Assembly: GCF_007858475.1 (NCBI RefSeq)
Contig: NZ_VIGX01000001.1
Coordinates: 434,001 to 498,000 of the forward strand
Length of the DNA stretch: 64,000 bases
From: Tsukamurella conjunctivitidis
Lineage (GTDB): Bacteria > Actinomycetota > Actinomycetes > Mycobacteriales > Mycobacteriaceae
Reading direction: 5' to 3'
The notes under the pieces: generated by a model
Database searches by the model: none
Told to the model about the DNA's origin: nothing
What the model saw: the letters and a program-made list of their open reading frames with translations, nothing else
Shown here: positions 50,284-58,024 of the stretch, piece after piece
How the letters are laid out: each line of letters starts with the position of its first letter
Numbering within the stretch: position 1 is the stretch's first letter
Program-made: the position numbers and the translations under genes

Positions 50284-51853
50284 CCTGGTGATCTGCCTCC
50301 GGGCCATGCGCACCCGGCCCCTCGCCGCGCTCGCCGCCGTCGTCGCCGGAGTGCTGACCGCCGCCAGCGCGCTCGCGCTGGCGGGCCTCTCGGCGTGGCT
50401 CATCACCAAGGCCTGGACCATGCCGCCCGTGCTGGCGCTGTCGCTCGCCGTGACCTCGGTGCGCGGGCTCGGCATCACCCGCGGCCTCATGCGCTACGTC
50501 GAGCGGCTCGCGAGCCACCGCATCGCGCTGCGCGGACTCACCGAACTGCGCGCCGCCCTGTACCTGCGGCTCGCCCGTGCCGCGCCCGCGGAGTCGGTGC
50601 GGCTCGGTGACGGGGAGCTCCTCGCGCGGACCGGATCGGACGTCGACGCGGTCGGCGATGCGCTGGTGCGCACCGTGATCCCCGCGACGGTCGCGGCGAC
50701 AGTGTCGGTGGCGGCCACCGGCTGGATGTGGTTCCTCGATCCGCGCGCCGGGCTCGCGCTCGGGGCGTGCCTGCTGCTCGCGGGGCTCGCCGCGCCGTGG
50801 CTCACCGCCCGCGCCACCCGCGACCGCGCGGCCGCGGAGGCCGCCGAGAGCGAGGCCTTCGGCGCCGCGGCCTCGGCCGTGCTCGATCACGGCGGGGAAC
50901 TCGCGGTCGCGGGCCGGCTGGACGAGGTGCGGGCCCGCGCCGTCCGCGCCGAGGACGCCCGACGGTCCGCCGTCGACCGCGCCGCCCGCACCGGCGCGCT
51001 CGCGGACGCCGCGATCCCGCTCGCCATCGGTGTCGCGGTGATCGCCGCGCTGCTGGTCGCCGTCGCGCGGATCGATTCGGCGGCCGCGACCACGCTCGGG
51101 ATCCTGATCCTGCTCCCGCTCAGTGCCTTCGAGGCCGTCTCCGTGCTTCCCGATGCGGCGCGCCAGTACGTGCGCTCCGCCGACGCCGCGGGCCGGATCG
51201 CGCCGCTGCTCACCCTTCCCGCGGTGCCCTCCGGTGTCGCGCCGGTGGCCCCGCATCCGCGGCTCGAACTGGGCGACCTGGTGCTCGAACCCGGCGACCG
51301 GCTCGCCGTGCGCGGCGCCTCCGGGGCCGGGAAGACGACGCTGCTCCTGGCGCTCGCGGGGCTCGACGACCGCGGCGGCGAGGTCCTCGTCGACGGCGTG
51401 CCCGCGCGTGACTGCGCCGACCTGCCCGCGTCCGTCGGTTTCTTCGGCGAGGCCGCGCACGTCTTCGCCACGACGGTGGCCGAGAACTGCCGCGTGGCGC
51501 GCGGCACCGCGACGGACGCCGAGATCGAGGCGGCGCTGCGCCGCGTCGGACTGGGGGACTGGATCGATGCGCTGCCCGACGGGGTGCGGACCCCGCTCGA
51601 GGACGGCGCCGATTCGCTCTCGGGCGGGCAGCGGCGACGGCTCCTGCTGGCGCGGGCGCTGCTGAGTCCGGCGGCGGTGGTCCTGTTGGACGAGCCGACC
51701 GAGCACCTCGACGAGCGGGACGCCGTCCGGCTGCTCGCCGAGATCCTCGACCCCGCAGGGCTGTTCCCCGGGCGCACCGTCGTCGTGGCCGGGCACGCGG
51801 AACCGCCCGCCGGGGTGCGTCAGTGGGAGATGGACCGGCTCAGGTCGGCGTAG
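50276..51853 (+). CDS. cydC: Heterodimeric ABC exporter CydC
   Basis: A 525-residue half-transporter. Its membrane domain has [19 protein letters not shown] and [17 protein letters not shown], typical of CydC. The ATPase domain has Walker [10 protein letters not shown], signature LSGGQRRR and Walker B VLLDEPT. GTG 50276 lies within the cydD end. The 3' end overlaps the converging SDR gene by 34 bases, leaving no separate terminator. Confidence 0.94.
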   Translation: MRDLVICLRAMRTRPLAALAAVVAGVLTAASALALAGLSAWLITKAWTMPPVLALSLAVTSVRGLGITRGLMRYVERLASHRIALRGLTELRAALYLRLARAAPAESVRLGDGELLARTGSDVDAVGDALVRTVIPATVAATVSVAATGWMWFLDPRAGLALGACLLLAGLAAPWLTARATRDRAAAEAAESEAFGAAASAVLDHGGELAVAGRLDEVRARAVRAEDARRSAVDRAARTGALADAAIPLAIGVAVIAALLVAVARIDSAAATTLGILILLPLSAFEAVSVLPDAARQYVRSADAAGRIAPLLTLPAVPSGVAPVAPHPRLELGDLVLEPGDRLAVRGASGAGKTTLLLALAGLDDRGGEVLVDGVPARDCADLPASVGFFGEAAHVFATTVAENCRVARGTATDAEIEAALRRVGLGDWIDALPDGVRTPLEDGADSLSGGQRRRLLLARALLSPAAVVLLDEPTEHLDERDAVRLLAEILDPAGLFPGRTVVVAGHAEPPAGVRQWEMDRLRSA

Positions 51854-52647
51854 CGCTCGGCGTCGGCGCGCTCCGCGTCGGTCGTGCGCAGGATCGCGTG
51901 CAGGGCGTCCGCGCCCAGGTACATCCGCGTGGGCGGCTCGGGCATCGCCGCGATGGTGACGAGCGCCCGGGCCAGGAGCGCGGGGTCGCCGCCCTGGTTG
52001 TGGTTGAGGCGGTCGAGCGCCGCGAGCGTGCCCGCGACGGAGGCGTAGTCGTCGATCGTCGTGGCCGGCCGGCGGCTCGACGAGGCGTCGAGGAAGTCCG
52101 TGCGGACGCCGCCGGGGCAGATGGCGACCGCGTGCAGCCCGAGCGGCGCGATCTCGGCGTCGAGGGCCTCGGTGAGCAGGAGGACCGCGGCCTTGGAGGC
52201 ACTGTAGATCCCCTGCGCGGGGCCGGTGACGCGTGCGGAGATCGACGCCAGGTTGAGGATCCGGCCGGATCGGCGCGCGCGCATGCCCGGCAGCACGGCC
52301 CGGGTGACGGTGAGGACGCCGAAGACGTTGACGTCGAAGTTGGCCCGCACGTCCTCGAGGGAGACCTCCTCGACCGCGCCGAGCAGCGAGTAGCCCGCGT
52401 TGTTGACGAGCACATCGATGCGGCCGAGTTCCGCCTCGACGCGCGCGACGGCGCCGTGCACGTCCGCCTCGTCGGTCACCTGCATCGGCAGCGCCAGGAG
52501 GTGCGGGTCGTCGAGTTCGGCGGTGAGCTTGTCGGGGCTGCGGGTGGTGGCCGCGACGCGAGCGCCGCTCGCGAGCGCCGCCTTCACCACCTCCAGGCCG
52601 ATGCCCTTGGACGCGCCGGTCACCAGCCACACGGGGGAGTCGGTCAT
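51820..52647 (-). CDS. Short-chain dehydrogenase/reductase
   Basis: A 275-residue classical [16 protein letters not shown] is the cofactor loop, [16 protein letters not shown] the NNAG segment, SISARV and YSASKAAV the catalytic Ser-Tyr-Lys set, and PGGVRTDFL follows. It is close to common oxidoreductases of unknown substrate. Its ATG overlaps the upstream TetR stop (ATGA), so regulator and enzyme are one operon. The C-terminal 80 residues carry a helical extension typical of this subgroup. Confidence 0.9.
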   Translation of the reverse strand: MTDSPVWLVTGASKGIGLEVVKAALASGARVAATTRSPDKLTAELDDPHLLALPMQVTDEADVHGAVARVEAELGRIDVLVNNAGYSLLGAVEEVSLEDVRANFDVNVFGVLTVTRAVLPGMRARRSGRILNLASISARVTGPAQGIYSASKAAVLLLTEALDAEIAPLGLHAVAICPGGVRTDFLDASSSRRPATTIDDYASVAGTLAALDRLNHNQGGDPALLARALVTIAAMPEPPTRMYLGADALHAILRTTDAERADAERYADLSRSISH

Positions 52648-53246
52648 GGCTCCATCGTGCTCCCGTCGGCCCAGTCGCGCAGGATTCCCGCGATCGCGGC
52701 GTCGACCGCGGCCTCCGCGAGCGGCCACTGCTGATCGCCGGGGAGGTGGTGCAGCGGGCCCCGCAGCGCCATCTCCGCGAAGCCGTGCACCATCGCCCAA
52801 CAGGACCAGGTCGCGGACCGTCGGGCGTCGGGGCGGAGCAGGCCCGCGTGCACCAGCAGGTCCAGCGACTCCGACAGCGCGACGTACGGCGGGATCGCGG
52901 ACAGCGATTCCGGGTCCGGCACCTCGTCGCCGAAGAAGCAGACCGAGAACCACCCGGGCTCCGCCAGCGCGAACGCGATGTAGCCGAGGCCGACGGCGCG
53001 CAGCCGCTCGACGGGGCCCTGGTCGGGATGAACGGGCATGGCGTCGGCCATGCGCTGCTCGATGGCGGAGCTCACGGCCCGCAGCAGCGCGAGCCGGTCG
53101 GGGAAGTGCCGGTACGCAGCGTTCGGGCTGACCCCCACGCGGCGGGTGACCTCACGGATGGTGAGTGCCGACGGTCCGCCGGCGCGGGTGACCTCCAGGC
53201 CCGCGTCGACGAGCGCCTGCGGGAGGTCGCCGTGGTGGTACGCCAT
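52644..53246 (-). CDS. TetR-family regulator
   Basis: A 200-residue repressor. The helix-turn-helix is LTIREVTRRVGVSPNAAYRHF, with the recognition helix in SPNAAYRHF. The C-terminal ligand domain is helical with TWSCWAMVHGFAEMAL. ATG 53246 (MAYHHGDLPQ) is chosen over ATG 53270 because MAYHHGDL is the common start of this subfamily and AAGGG lies just upstream. It controls the coupled SDR and probably the divergent PPOX-fold gene through the dyad at 53280. Confidence 0.9.
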   Translation of the reverse strand: MAYHHGDLPQALVDAGLEVTRAGGPSALTIREVTRRVGVSPNAAYRHFPDRLALLRAVSSAIEQRMADAMPVHPDQGPVERLRAVGLGYIAFALAEPGWFSVCFFGDEVPDPESLSAIPPYVALSESLDLLVHAGLLRPDARRSATWSCWAMVHGFAEMALRGPLHHLPGDQQWPLAEAAVDAAIAGILRDWADGSTMEP

Positions 53247-53279
53247 GCCCTTGTGTCCCCCGTCTCTCAAGTGTACGGT

Positions 53280-53300
53280 GTGAACATAACAGATGTGGAC
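53280..53300. promoter_or_regulatory. Dyad in the TetR / PPOX divergent region
   Basis: GTGAACAT-AACAG-ATGTGGAC is symmetric at six of eight positions per arm. TGTGAACAT also occurs twice as a direct repeat (53279-53287 and 53303-53311). The site lies between the divergent starts and is a likely TetR operator. Confidence 0.5.
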
Positions 53301-53326
53301 GCTGTGAACATGCCGAGGAGGCTGCG

Positions 53327-53860
53327 ATGACCACCAGCACGATGCCCGAGCCCGTCCTGCACCCCGGGTTCAGCAGCCCGGGCGCCGTCGCCACGCCGTG
53401 GTCGGAGGTGGACGAGGTGCTGCGCGACGCGGGCATGTTCTGGCTGAGCACGGTTCGCGCCGACGGTCGTCCGCACGTGTGCCCGCTGCCCGCCGTGTGG
53501 TGGGGCGGCGTGCTGTACTTCGTGACCGGCTGGGAGGAGCAGAAGGCGCGGAACCTGGTGCGCGAGCCGCGCTGCGTGCTCACCACCGGGAGCAACGAGT
53601 ACCTCCGCGGCCTCGACGTCACCGTCGAGGGGCGCGCCGAGCGCTGCACCGATCGCGCGGAGCTCGAGGTCCTCGCCCGCATGTGGCAGGCGAAGCTGGA
53701 CTGGCCCTACGACGTCGACGACGAGGGCTTCCGGCACCGCTCCGACGGGCTCGCGCCCAACCCGGACGCCGCGTCGCTGCCCGTCTTCCGGGTCCGCCCG
53801 GCCAAGATCCTGTCCTTCGCCCGCGGCGAGCACTTCGCCCAGACGCGCTTCCGGCCCTGA
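53327..53860 (+). CDS. Pyridoxamine 5'-phosphate oxidase-fold protein (FMN or F420 binding)
   Basis: A 177-residue split-barrel protein. MFWLSTVRADGRPHVCPLPAVW contains the typical TVRxDGRPH strand-turn, and WEEQKARNLVREPRC the second cofactor segment. In actinobacteria such proteins use F420 or FMN to reduce diverse substrates; which applies here is not decidable. The ribosome site is GAGGAGG. It is divergent from the TetR gene and followed after 48 bases by a DUF899 gene. Confidence 0.85.
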   Translation: MTTSTMPEPVLHPGFSSPGAVATPWSEVDEVLRDAGMFWLSTVRADGRPHVCPLPAVWWGGVLYFVTGWEEQKARNLVREPRCVLTTGSNEYLRGLDVTVEGRAERCTDRAELEVLARMWQAKLDWPYDVDDEGFRHRSDGLAPNPDAASLPVFRVRPAKILSFARGEHFAQTRFRP

Positions 53861-53908
53861 TCGTCGATGCACCCGACCGAGACATCCACCCCGAGAGAGG
53901 AATCCATC

Positions 53909-54595
53909 ATGACCGCAGTACCGCCCGTCGTCGACCGCGAGACCTGGCAGAAGGAGGTGGAGGCACTGCGGATCCGCGAGAAGGCCGCCACGCGCGAGCT
54001 GGACGCGATCGCGGCGCAGCGCCGGCGCCTCCCCGCCGTGGAACTGCCCGAGTACCGTCTCGTCGCGGAGGACGGCAGCACCGTCACCCTCGCCGAGGTC
54101 TTCGACGGGCACTCCCAGCTCATCACCTATCACCACATGTGGACCGACGGGAACGAGTGGCAGTGCCCCGGCTGCACCGGCGTCACAGCGCAGTACGCGC
54201 GCACCGAGTTCCTCGGGAACTGGGACGCGCGGATGGTGGTCATCACCAACGGACCGATGGACGAGATCCTGGCCTACAAGAGGCGCGTAGGGAACACCAT
54301 GACCTGGTACTCTTCGGCCGATTCGAGCTTCGGCGCCGACATGGGCGCCGGTCCGGGCGGCGCGTTCGCCTACAACACCTTCGTCCGCGACGGCGACACC
54401 GTCTACCACGTGTGGCAGACCGGCAGCCGGGGAGCGGAGCAGCTGTCCTACACCTTCGGCCTGCTCGACGTGCTGCCCTACGGCCGGCAGGAACAGTGGC
54501 AGGACGTGCCCGACGGCTGGCCGCAGGGGCCGACCTACTCCCGCTGGGCGTCATCGAAGCAGTTCGCGCAGTGGTACGGGGAGAACGCCTCCTGA
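53909..54595 (+). CDS. DUF899 family thioredoxin-like protein
   Basis: A 228-residue protein. LITYHHMWTDGNEWQCPGCTG carries the CPGC motif of the thioredoxin-like DUF899 family, and DSSFGADMGAG and PYGRQEQWQDVPDGWP are also conserved. ATG 53909 has GAGAGGA upstream; an earlier ATG 53867 has none. The CxxC pair suggests a redox role, but no substrate is known. Probably co-transcribed with the PPOX-fold gene. A separate small transcription unit follows. Confidence 0.85.
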   Translation: MTAVPPVVDRETWQKEVEALRIREKAATRELDAIAAQRRRLPAVELPEYRLVAEDGSTVTLAEVFDGHSQLITYHHMWTDGNEWQCPGCTGVTAQYARTEFLGNWDARMVVITNGPMDEILAYKRRVGNTMTWYSSADSSFGADMGAGPGGAFAYNTFVRDGDTVYHVWQTGSRGAEQLSYTFGLLDVLPYGRQEQWQDVPDGWPQGPTYSRWASSKQFAQWYGENAS

Positions 54596-54624
54596 CCTGC
54601 GTGTTCGCTCTCCGATTAATTCCG

Positions 54625-54653
54625 TTGCCGGCGGGTTCCGGTGGGCGTAGCGT
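54625..54653 (+). promoter_or_regulatory. Promoter of the small anti-SD transcription unit
   Basis: TTGCCG (54625-54630), a 17-base spacer and TAGCGT (54648-54653). Spacing is ideal for the housekeeping sigma factor. Transcription would begin near 54660. Confidence 0.6.
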
Positions 54654-54686
54654 CGATGACGTCAACGAAAGGAGGTGGTCCGAGAA

Positions 54687-54725
54687 ATGGTGAATTTCAG
54701 GACTGAGGAGGTGGCCGCCGCCTGA
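54687..54725 (+). CDS. 12-residue micro-ORF with extreme Shine-Dalgarno sequence
   Basis: ATG 54687 encodes MVNFRTEEVAAA and stops at TGA 54723. The preceding AAAGGAGGTGGTCC is the strongest ribosome-binding sequence in the window, with eight bases to the ATG measured from the AGGAGG core outward being slightly more than usual. The peptide has no signal or membrane segment. Two GAG codons and GTG form part of a second AGGAGGTGG. It may be translated as a peptide or may exist to place ribosomes on the RNA. Confidence 0.5.
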   Translation: MVNFRTEEVAAA

Positions 54726-54750
54726 CGGCGGTCGCCCACCTGGAATACGG

Positions 54751-54791
54751 CAGGCCCCGGGAGCGCGTGATGTTCACGCACCCGGGGCCTG
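54751..54791. terminator. Strong terminator after the micro-ORF
   Basis: CAGGCCCCGGG and CCCGGGGCCTG (11 bp, perfect) enclose a second stem GCGTGA-TGT-TCACGC. TTGCGTCT follows. It ends nine bases before the converging LpqN-type gene stop at 54801, so it can serve both directions. Confidence 0.85.
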
Positions 54792-54800
54792 TTGCGTCTG

Positions 54801-55430
54801 CTAGGCCGCGCTGATCTTCAGGCCGTCGTCGAGAGTCCGCACATCCCCCCGCAGGTCCGCCGCCTGCTTCGCCGTGGTGGTCACCATGAGCTGGACCGCG
54901 AGCCGCTGCCCGTTGCCGGACCACAGGATGTACTTCGAGGACACGCTCAGGCGCAGTCCCTTGTCGTCGTAGGTGCCGGTGATCGTGGACGACGGTGCGC
55001 CGTCGTACTCGCCGACCTGCACGAAGTCCTGCCGGAATCCGGGGAGCCGCGTGGTGTCCACGGGTCCGCGCCGGACGGCCTCCGCGGCGTCGAAGTCGCC
55101 CACCAGTCGATGCACGATCACCGTGGCATTGGGTGCGAAGCCCCCGTCGACGGCCCGGGTGTTCGCGATCACGGCGAACGTGTTGGGGAGCTGGAAGGCG
55201 CTGTCGACGAACCAGTTCGGCGGCTGCTGGACCGCGATCCGAACTCCCTTCAGGTCGGCCGACGTCTGCGCCGTCACGCCGACCCCGTGCGATTTGAGGT
55301 ACTGATCGAGCGTCATGTCGGCGATCACCGACGACGAAGCCGCCGCGGGGCCCTCGGTCCGGTCGCCGGAGCATCCGGCGGAACCGAGCAGAGCACCGAG
55401 CGCGAGGACCGCGGCGAGGGCGACGCGCAT
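54801..55430 (-). CDS. LpqN/LpqT-type lipoprotein
   Basis: A 209-residue lipoprotein. The signal and lipobox are LGALLGSAGC. The mature domain matches mycobacterial LpqN/LpqT: TLDQYLKSHGVGVT, VRIAVQQPPNWF, FAVIANTRA, ATVIVHRLVGDFDAAEA and SSTITGTYDDKGLRLS. LpqN interacts with mycolate-export partners in mycobacteria (as I recall), so an envelope role is likely. ATG 55430 overlaps the stop of the upstream PT-rich protein gene (TGATG), indicating one operon. Confidence 0.88.
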   Translation of the reverse strand: MRVALAAVLALGALLGSAGCSGDRTEGPAAASSSVIADMTLDQYLKSHGVGVTAQTSADLKGVRIAVQQPPNWFVDSAFQLPNTFAVIANTRAVDGGFAPNATVIVHRLVGDFDAAEAVRRGPVDTTRLPGFRQDFVQVGEYDGAPSSTITGTYDDKGLRLSVSSKYILWSGNGQRLAVQLMVTTTAKQAADLRGDVRTLDDGLKISAA

Positions 55431-57016
55431 CACGCCGCCTTCGCCAGGGTGACGCCGATCAGCCCGCCGATCGAGCTGACCGCGAGGTTCGCCGCGCCGC
55501 CGACGCCGCCGCCGATGGCGCGACCGAGCACCTCCGCCGTCGGTCCGACGATCCGGGGCAGGCCCGGGACGTCGAAGGGCGATGCGCCGACCGTGGCGAT
55601 CAGCTCGCCGATCGCAGCGCCCAACGAGGGGAACTGCGAGGCAGCACCGACGACTGCGCCGGCGGGCCCGGCCTGGCCCGCGCCGGAGACGCCCGCCTCG
55701 ATGCTCGACCGCAGGGCCGCGAGCAGTGGAGTTCCTGTGACCGCGGAATCGATTCCGCCACCGATGATCCCGCCGACACCGTTGCCTGCTGCCGCCGCCC
55801 GGAATCCGCCGGTCACGCCGTCGCCGATCACGTCGCCGACGATGCCGCCGATCGAGCCTCCGATGCGAGCGCCCGCGTAGGGGAGCCCCGCGGCGAGGAA
55901 GGGCACCGCGACGATGCCGATGCCGGTGGCGGTGGCGGCGGCCGAGGCGATCGCCGCCAGGGAGGTCCCGATCGCCGCGCCCACGGCCGTGCCCGTGGTG
56001 GCGGCGACGGTTCTGGTCAGGGGGCCGAGCACCTGCTCGGCCGAGGTCAGGACCGCGGTGCCGACGCCGGGCAGGCTGCGCGCCAGCTCGGTGGCCGCGC
56101 CGTGCACCGCTGCTCCGGCGACGGCGACTCCTCCGCCGATGAGGTCGATGCCGTGGCTCCACCCGAGCAGTTCACCGACGGTGCCCTCCGCTGCTCCGGC
56201 CGCCACTGCGGCGATGGTGGAACCGATCGATGCTCCGAGCGTTCTCGCGGGCGTGGCGAAGTCCGCTCCTCCGATCACGCCGACGAGGCCGCCGGCGCCG
56301 GTCCCGATCCCACCGCCGAGGGAGCCTCCGATGGCCCGGGCGAACTGGACGAAGGGGCTGGCGGCGGGGGCGGCGACCGACGCGGCCCCCACCGTCCTCG
56401 GCGCGAGGTCGGTGGTGGGGGCCGCGGGCTCCGAGGTGCTGACCGGCGTCGACGGCGCCGCGGAGTCCGGTCCCGGAGCGGTCGGCGACGCGGTGGGCGG
56501 GGAGGGAGCGGTCGGCACGGGCGTTGTGGCGGGAGCGGGGCCCGTCGTGGGAGCGTCGCTCGCGGTTGCGGGCGACGTCGGTGCGCTCGGCGCGGGCGAC
56601 TCGGTCTTCGGCGTGGGTGATTCGGTCGTCGGTGCGACGGCGGTCGCACCGGCCGCGCTCGAACCCGTCTCGGTCGCACTGGTGGGATCCGCTGATCCGG
56701 TCGGGTTCGTCGGGGGTGCATCGGTCGGCGTGCCCTCGTGCCCGCCGGCTCCGCTCGGTGCGGTGGGGTCCACCGCGTTCGTGGATGATCCGGTCGGGTC
56801 CGTGGTGGGATCGCCGGGAGAGGCGACCTCCGGCCCGCTGTCTCCTGCGGGATCCCCGGTCGGGTCACCCGCAGTGAGCACGTATTCGACGCTCGGCGCG
56901 GCCCGCTCGGCGCTGGGCGGCACGGCCAGGTGGGCGCCGGCCACCCCCACCACGGTCGCGACGGCGAGAAGCGACGTCAGCGCGCCACTGCGGATCGAGT
57001 TCGATGTCAGCGTCAT
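55430..57016 (-). CDS. PT-rich, glycine-zipper surface protein
   Basis: A 528-residue exported protein. A signal peptide covers about residues 1-30 (LTSLLAVATVVGVAGAHLA). Residues 45-215 are a Pro/Thr/Ser/Ala-rich, low-complexity, probably glycosylated or wall-spanning stretch. Residues 225-528 consist of repeated GG-rich hydrophobic segments such as IGGSLGGGIGTGAGG, GGSIGGIVGDVIGDG and GGIIGGGIDSAV, a glycine-zipper pattern able to form oligomeric membrane helices. I know no family. ATG 57016 is chosen; a TTG 57124 start would add 36 residues without signal character. Operon partner of the LpqN-type lipoprotein. Confidence 0.72.
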   Translation of the reverse strand: MTLTSNSIRSGALTSLLAVATVVGVAGAHLAVPPSAERAAPSVEYVLTAGDPTGDPAGDSGPEVASPGDPTTDPTGSSTNAVDPTAPSGAGGHEGTPTDAPPTNPTGSADPTSATETGSSAAGATAVAPTTESPTPKTESPAPSAPTSPATASDAPTTGPAPATTPVPTAPSPPTASPTAPGPDSAAPSTPVSTSEPAAPTTDLAPRTVGAASVAAPAASPFVQFARAIGGSLGGGIGTGAGGLVGVIGGADFATPARTLGASIGSTIAAVAAGAAEGTVGELLGWSHGIDLIGGGVAVAGAAVHGAATELARSLPGVGTAVLTSAEQVLGPLTRTVAATTGTAVGAAIGTSLAAIASAAATATGIGIVAVPFLAAGLPYAGARIGGSIGGIVGDVIGDGVTGGFRAAAAGNGVGGIIGGGIDSAVTGTPLLAALRSSIEAGVSGAGQAGPAGAVVGAASQFPSLGAAIGELIATVGASPFDVPGLPRIVGPTAEVLGRAIGGGVGGAANLAVSSIGGLIGVTLAKAA

Positions 57017-57088
57017 GTGAGCGGCCCCAGGTGTTCGAGGACTGGCAGAGGAGTTGCCGAGGCCGGCACGATGATTCGTGTGCGATAT

Positions 57089-57120
57089 CAACAACCGGAG
57101 TTGTTGTTCAACCAAGGTTG
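57089..57120. promoter_or_regulatory. Two adjacent dyads before the PT-rich gene
   Basis: CAACAAC-CGGA-GTTGTTG (57089-57106) and CAACC-AA-GGTTG (57109-57120), both perfect and sharing CAAC/GTTG half-sites. They lie 73 bases upstream of ATG 57016 within a 251-base intergenic region that holds nothing else I can name. Likely operators. Confidence 0.5.
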
Positions 57121-57267
57121 GCAAATCGTAAGCCCGGGGACGAGCGTTCCGCCATCCGAGGAGGATGTGAGGGTGGTCTCACCGCAGCAGCGGCCGAGTC
57201 GGAGTGCTGTGCGTAGTCGGCGGAATCCGCCCGCGCCGGCCCGACGGGACCGCGTGCGTGGGGGCGG

Positions 57268-57909
57268 CTATCCGGCGTAGCGGTTGAGCTTGGCGCTGAG
57301 CCGCGGGATGAGCTCGCCGTCGGCGTCGACGCGCTCCTCGACGTAGGCGAGTGCGCCGCCCTGCTCGACGAGGCCGTACAGGCGCTTCGCGGCGCCGGCC
57401 AGGGGTGAGGTCTTGGAGCGGATCACCACGTCGGCCTCGAGCTCCCACGCGGTCTGGGAGACGGGCTTGCCGTAGTACAGCTCGACGATGCCGCTGGCGT
57501 GGGTGACGACGAACTCGATCTCGTCGTCCTCGCCGATGCGCCAGAAGCCGGCCTCGCGGAGGTCGGGCTCGGAGAACTCGCCCTTGTCGTCGAGCTTCCA
57601 CGACCGGGCTTCCCAGGAGAGGAAGTTCTGGCCGTCGTGGCTCACGACGATCTGCTGGCCGAAGTGGTAGTCGCCGGACTCGTCGTGGCCCTCGCCCTCG
57701 CCGCGCCAGACGCCGACGAGGGGGAGCAGGCCGAGCAGGCCCGAGTGCAGGTCCGGCCCCTGCCGCAGGTTCGCCGTGTCGTCGGCGAGCGGCAGTCCGG
57801 GAAGGTTCGAGATGTTGCGTGACGAGGTGGTCTCGGCGCGCTCGATCGCCGCGTCCAGGGCCTCCTGGCCGGTGCCGGCGGAGGCGTCGGGGGTGGCCTC
57901 GTCGCTCAC
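57268..57909 (-). CDS. Nitrobindin/FABP-fold protein lacking the heme histidine (Rv0813c-like)
   Basis: A 213-residue protein with a 60-residue polar N-terminal extension and a ten-strand beta-barrel. GVWRGEGEG is the GxWxGxG motif, and [11 protein letters not shown] is also typical. In heme-binding nitrobindins the C-terminal strand has a histidine (DHLAAVLHR in Rv2717c as I recall); here the equivalent is PRLSAKLNR with Arg, so heme ligation by this residue is lost. That matches the Rv0813c branch, which binds other ligands. GTG 57909 start. A 32-residue membrane peptide gene is seven bases upstream. Confidence 0.88.
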   Translation of the reverse strand: MSDEATPDASAGTGQEALDAAIERAETTSSRNISNLPGLPLADDTANLRQGPDLHSGLLGLLPLVGVWRGEGEGHDESGDYHFGQQIVVSHDGQNFLSWEARSWKLDDKGEFSEPDLREAGFWRIGEDDEIEFVVTHASGIVELYYGKPVSQTAWELEADVVIRSKTSPLAGAAKRLYGLVEQGGALAYVEERVDADGELIPRLSAKLNRYAG

Positions 57910-57916
57910 GGGCGGC

Positions 57917-58015
57917 CTACTGACCGTCGGTGAGGACGCGGTACATCACGAAGATCGCGAACGCGAAGATCGCGACCGAGGCGACCGCCATGAGGATCTC
58001 GAAGAAGATGACCAT
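57917..58015 (-). CDS. 32-residue single-helix membrane peptide
   Basis: A very short gene: ATG 58015 to TAG, encoding 32 residues. Nearly all of it is one hydrophobic helix ([19 protein letters not shown]), ending in a charged tail YRVLTDGQ. It lies seven bases before the nitrobindin-fold gene and ten bases after the LacI gene on the same strand, a tight operon-like arrangement. Codon use (GCG, GTC, ATC, TTC) matches its neighbours, with G or C at nearly every third position, which supports coding. Function unknown. Confidence 0.6.
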   Translation of the reverse strand: MVIFFEILMAVASVAIFAFAIFVMYRVLTDGQ

Positions 58016-58024
58016 GGCTCGATA

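Larger units (their letters stand above)
54660..54791 (+). ncRNA. About 130-nt stand-alone transcript with two anti-16S stretches
   Basis: Between its own promoter and a strong terminator this RNA would carry AAAGGAGGTGGTCC at 54668-54681, pairing with almost the full 3' end of 16S rRNA if one G-U pair is allowed. A second copy of AGGAGGTGG lies at 54706-54714. A 12-codon ORF lies between the two and covers the second. GCCGCC/GGCGGC can form a small stem after it. It could be a peptide-coding mRNA, a ribosome-titrating RNA or both. I do not recognise it as a known RNA family. Confidence 0.55.

Noticed and set aside
57017-57124. TTG start at 57124 for the PT-rich protein
   Set aside because: It would put 36 polar residues before the signal peptide and run over the paired dyads.
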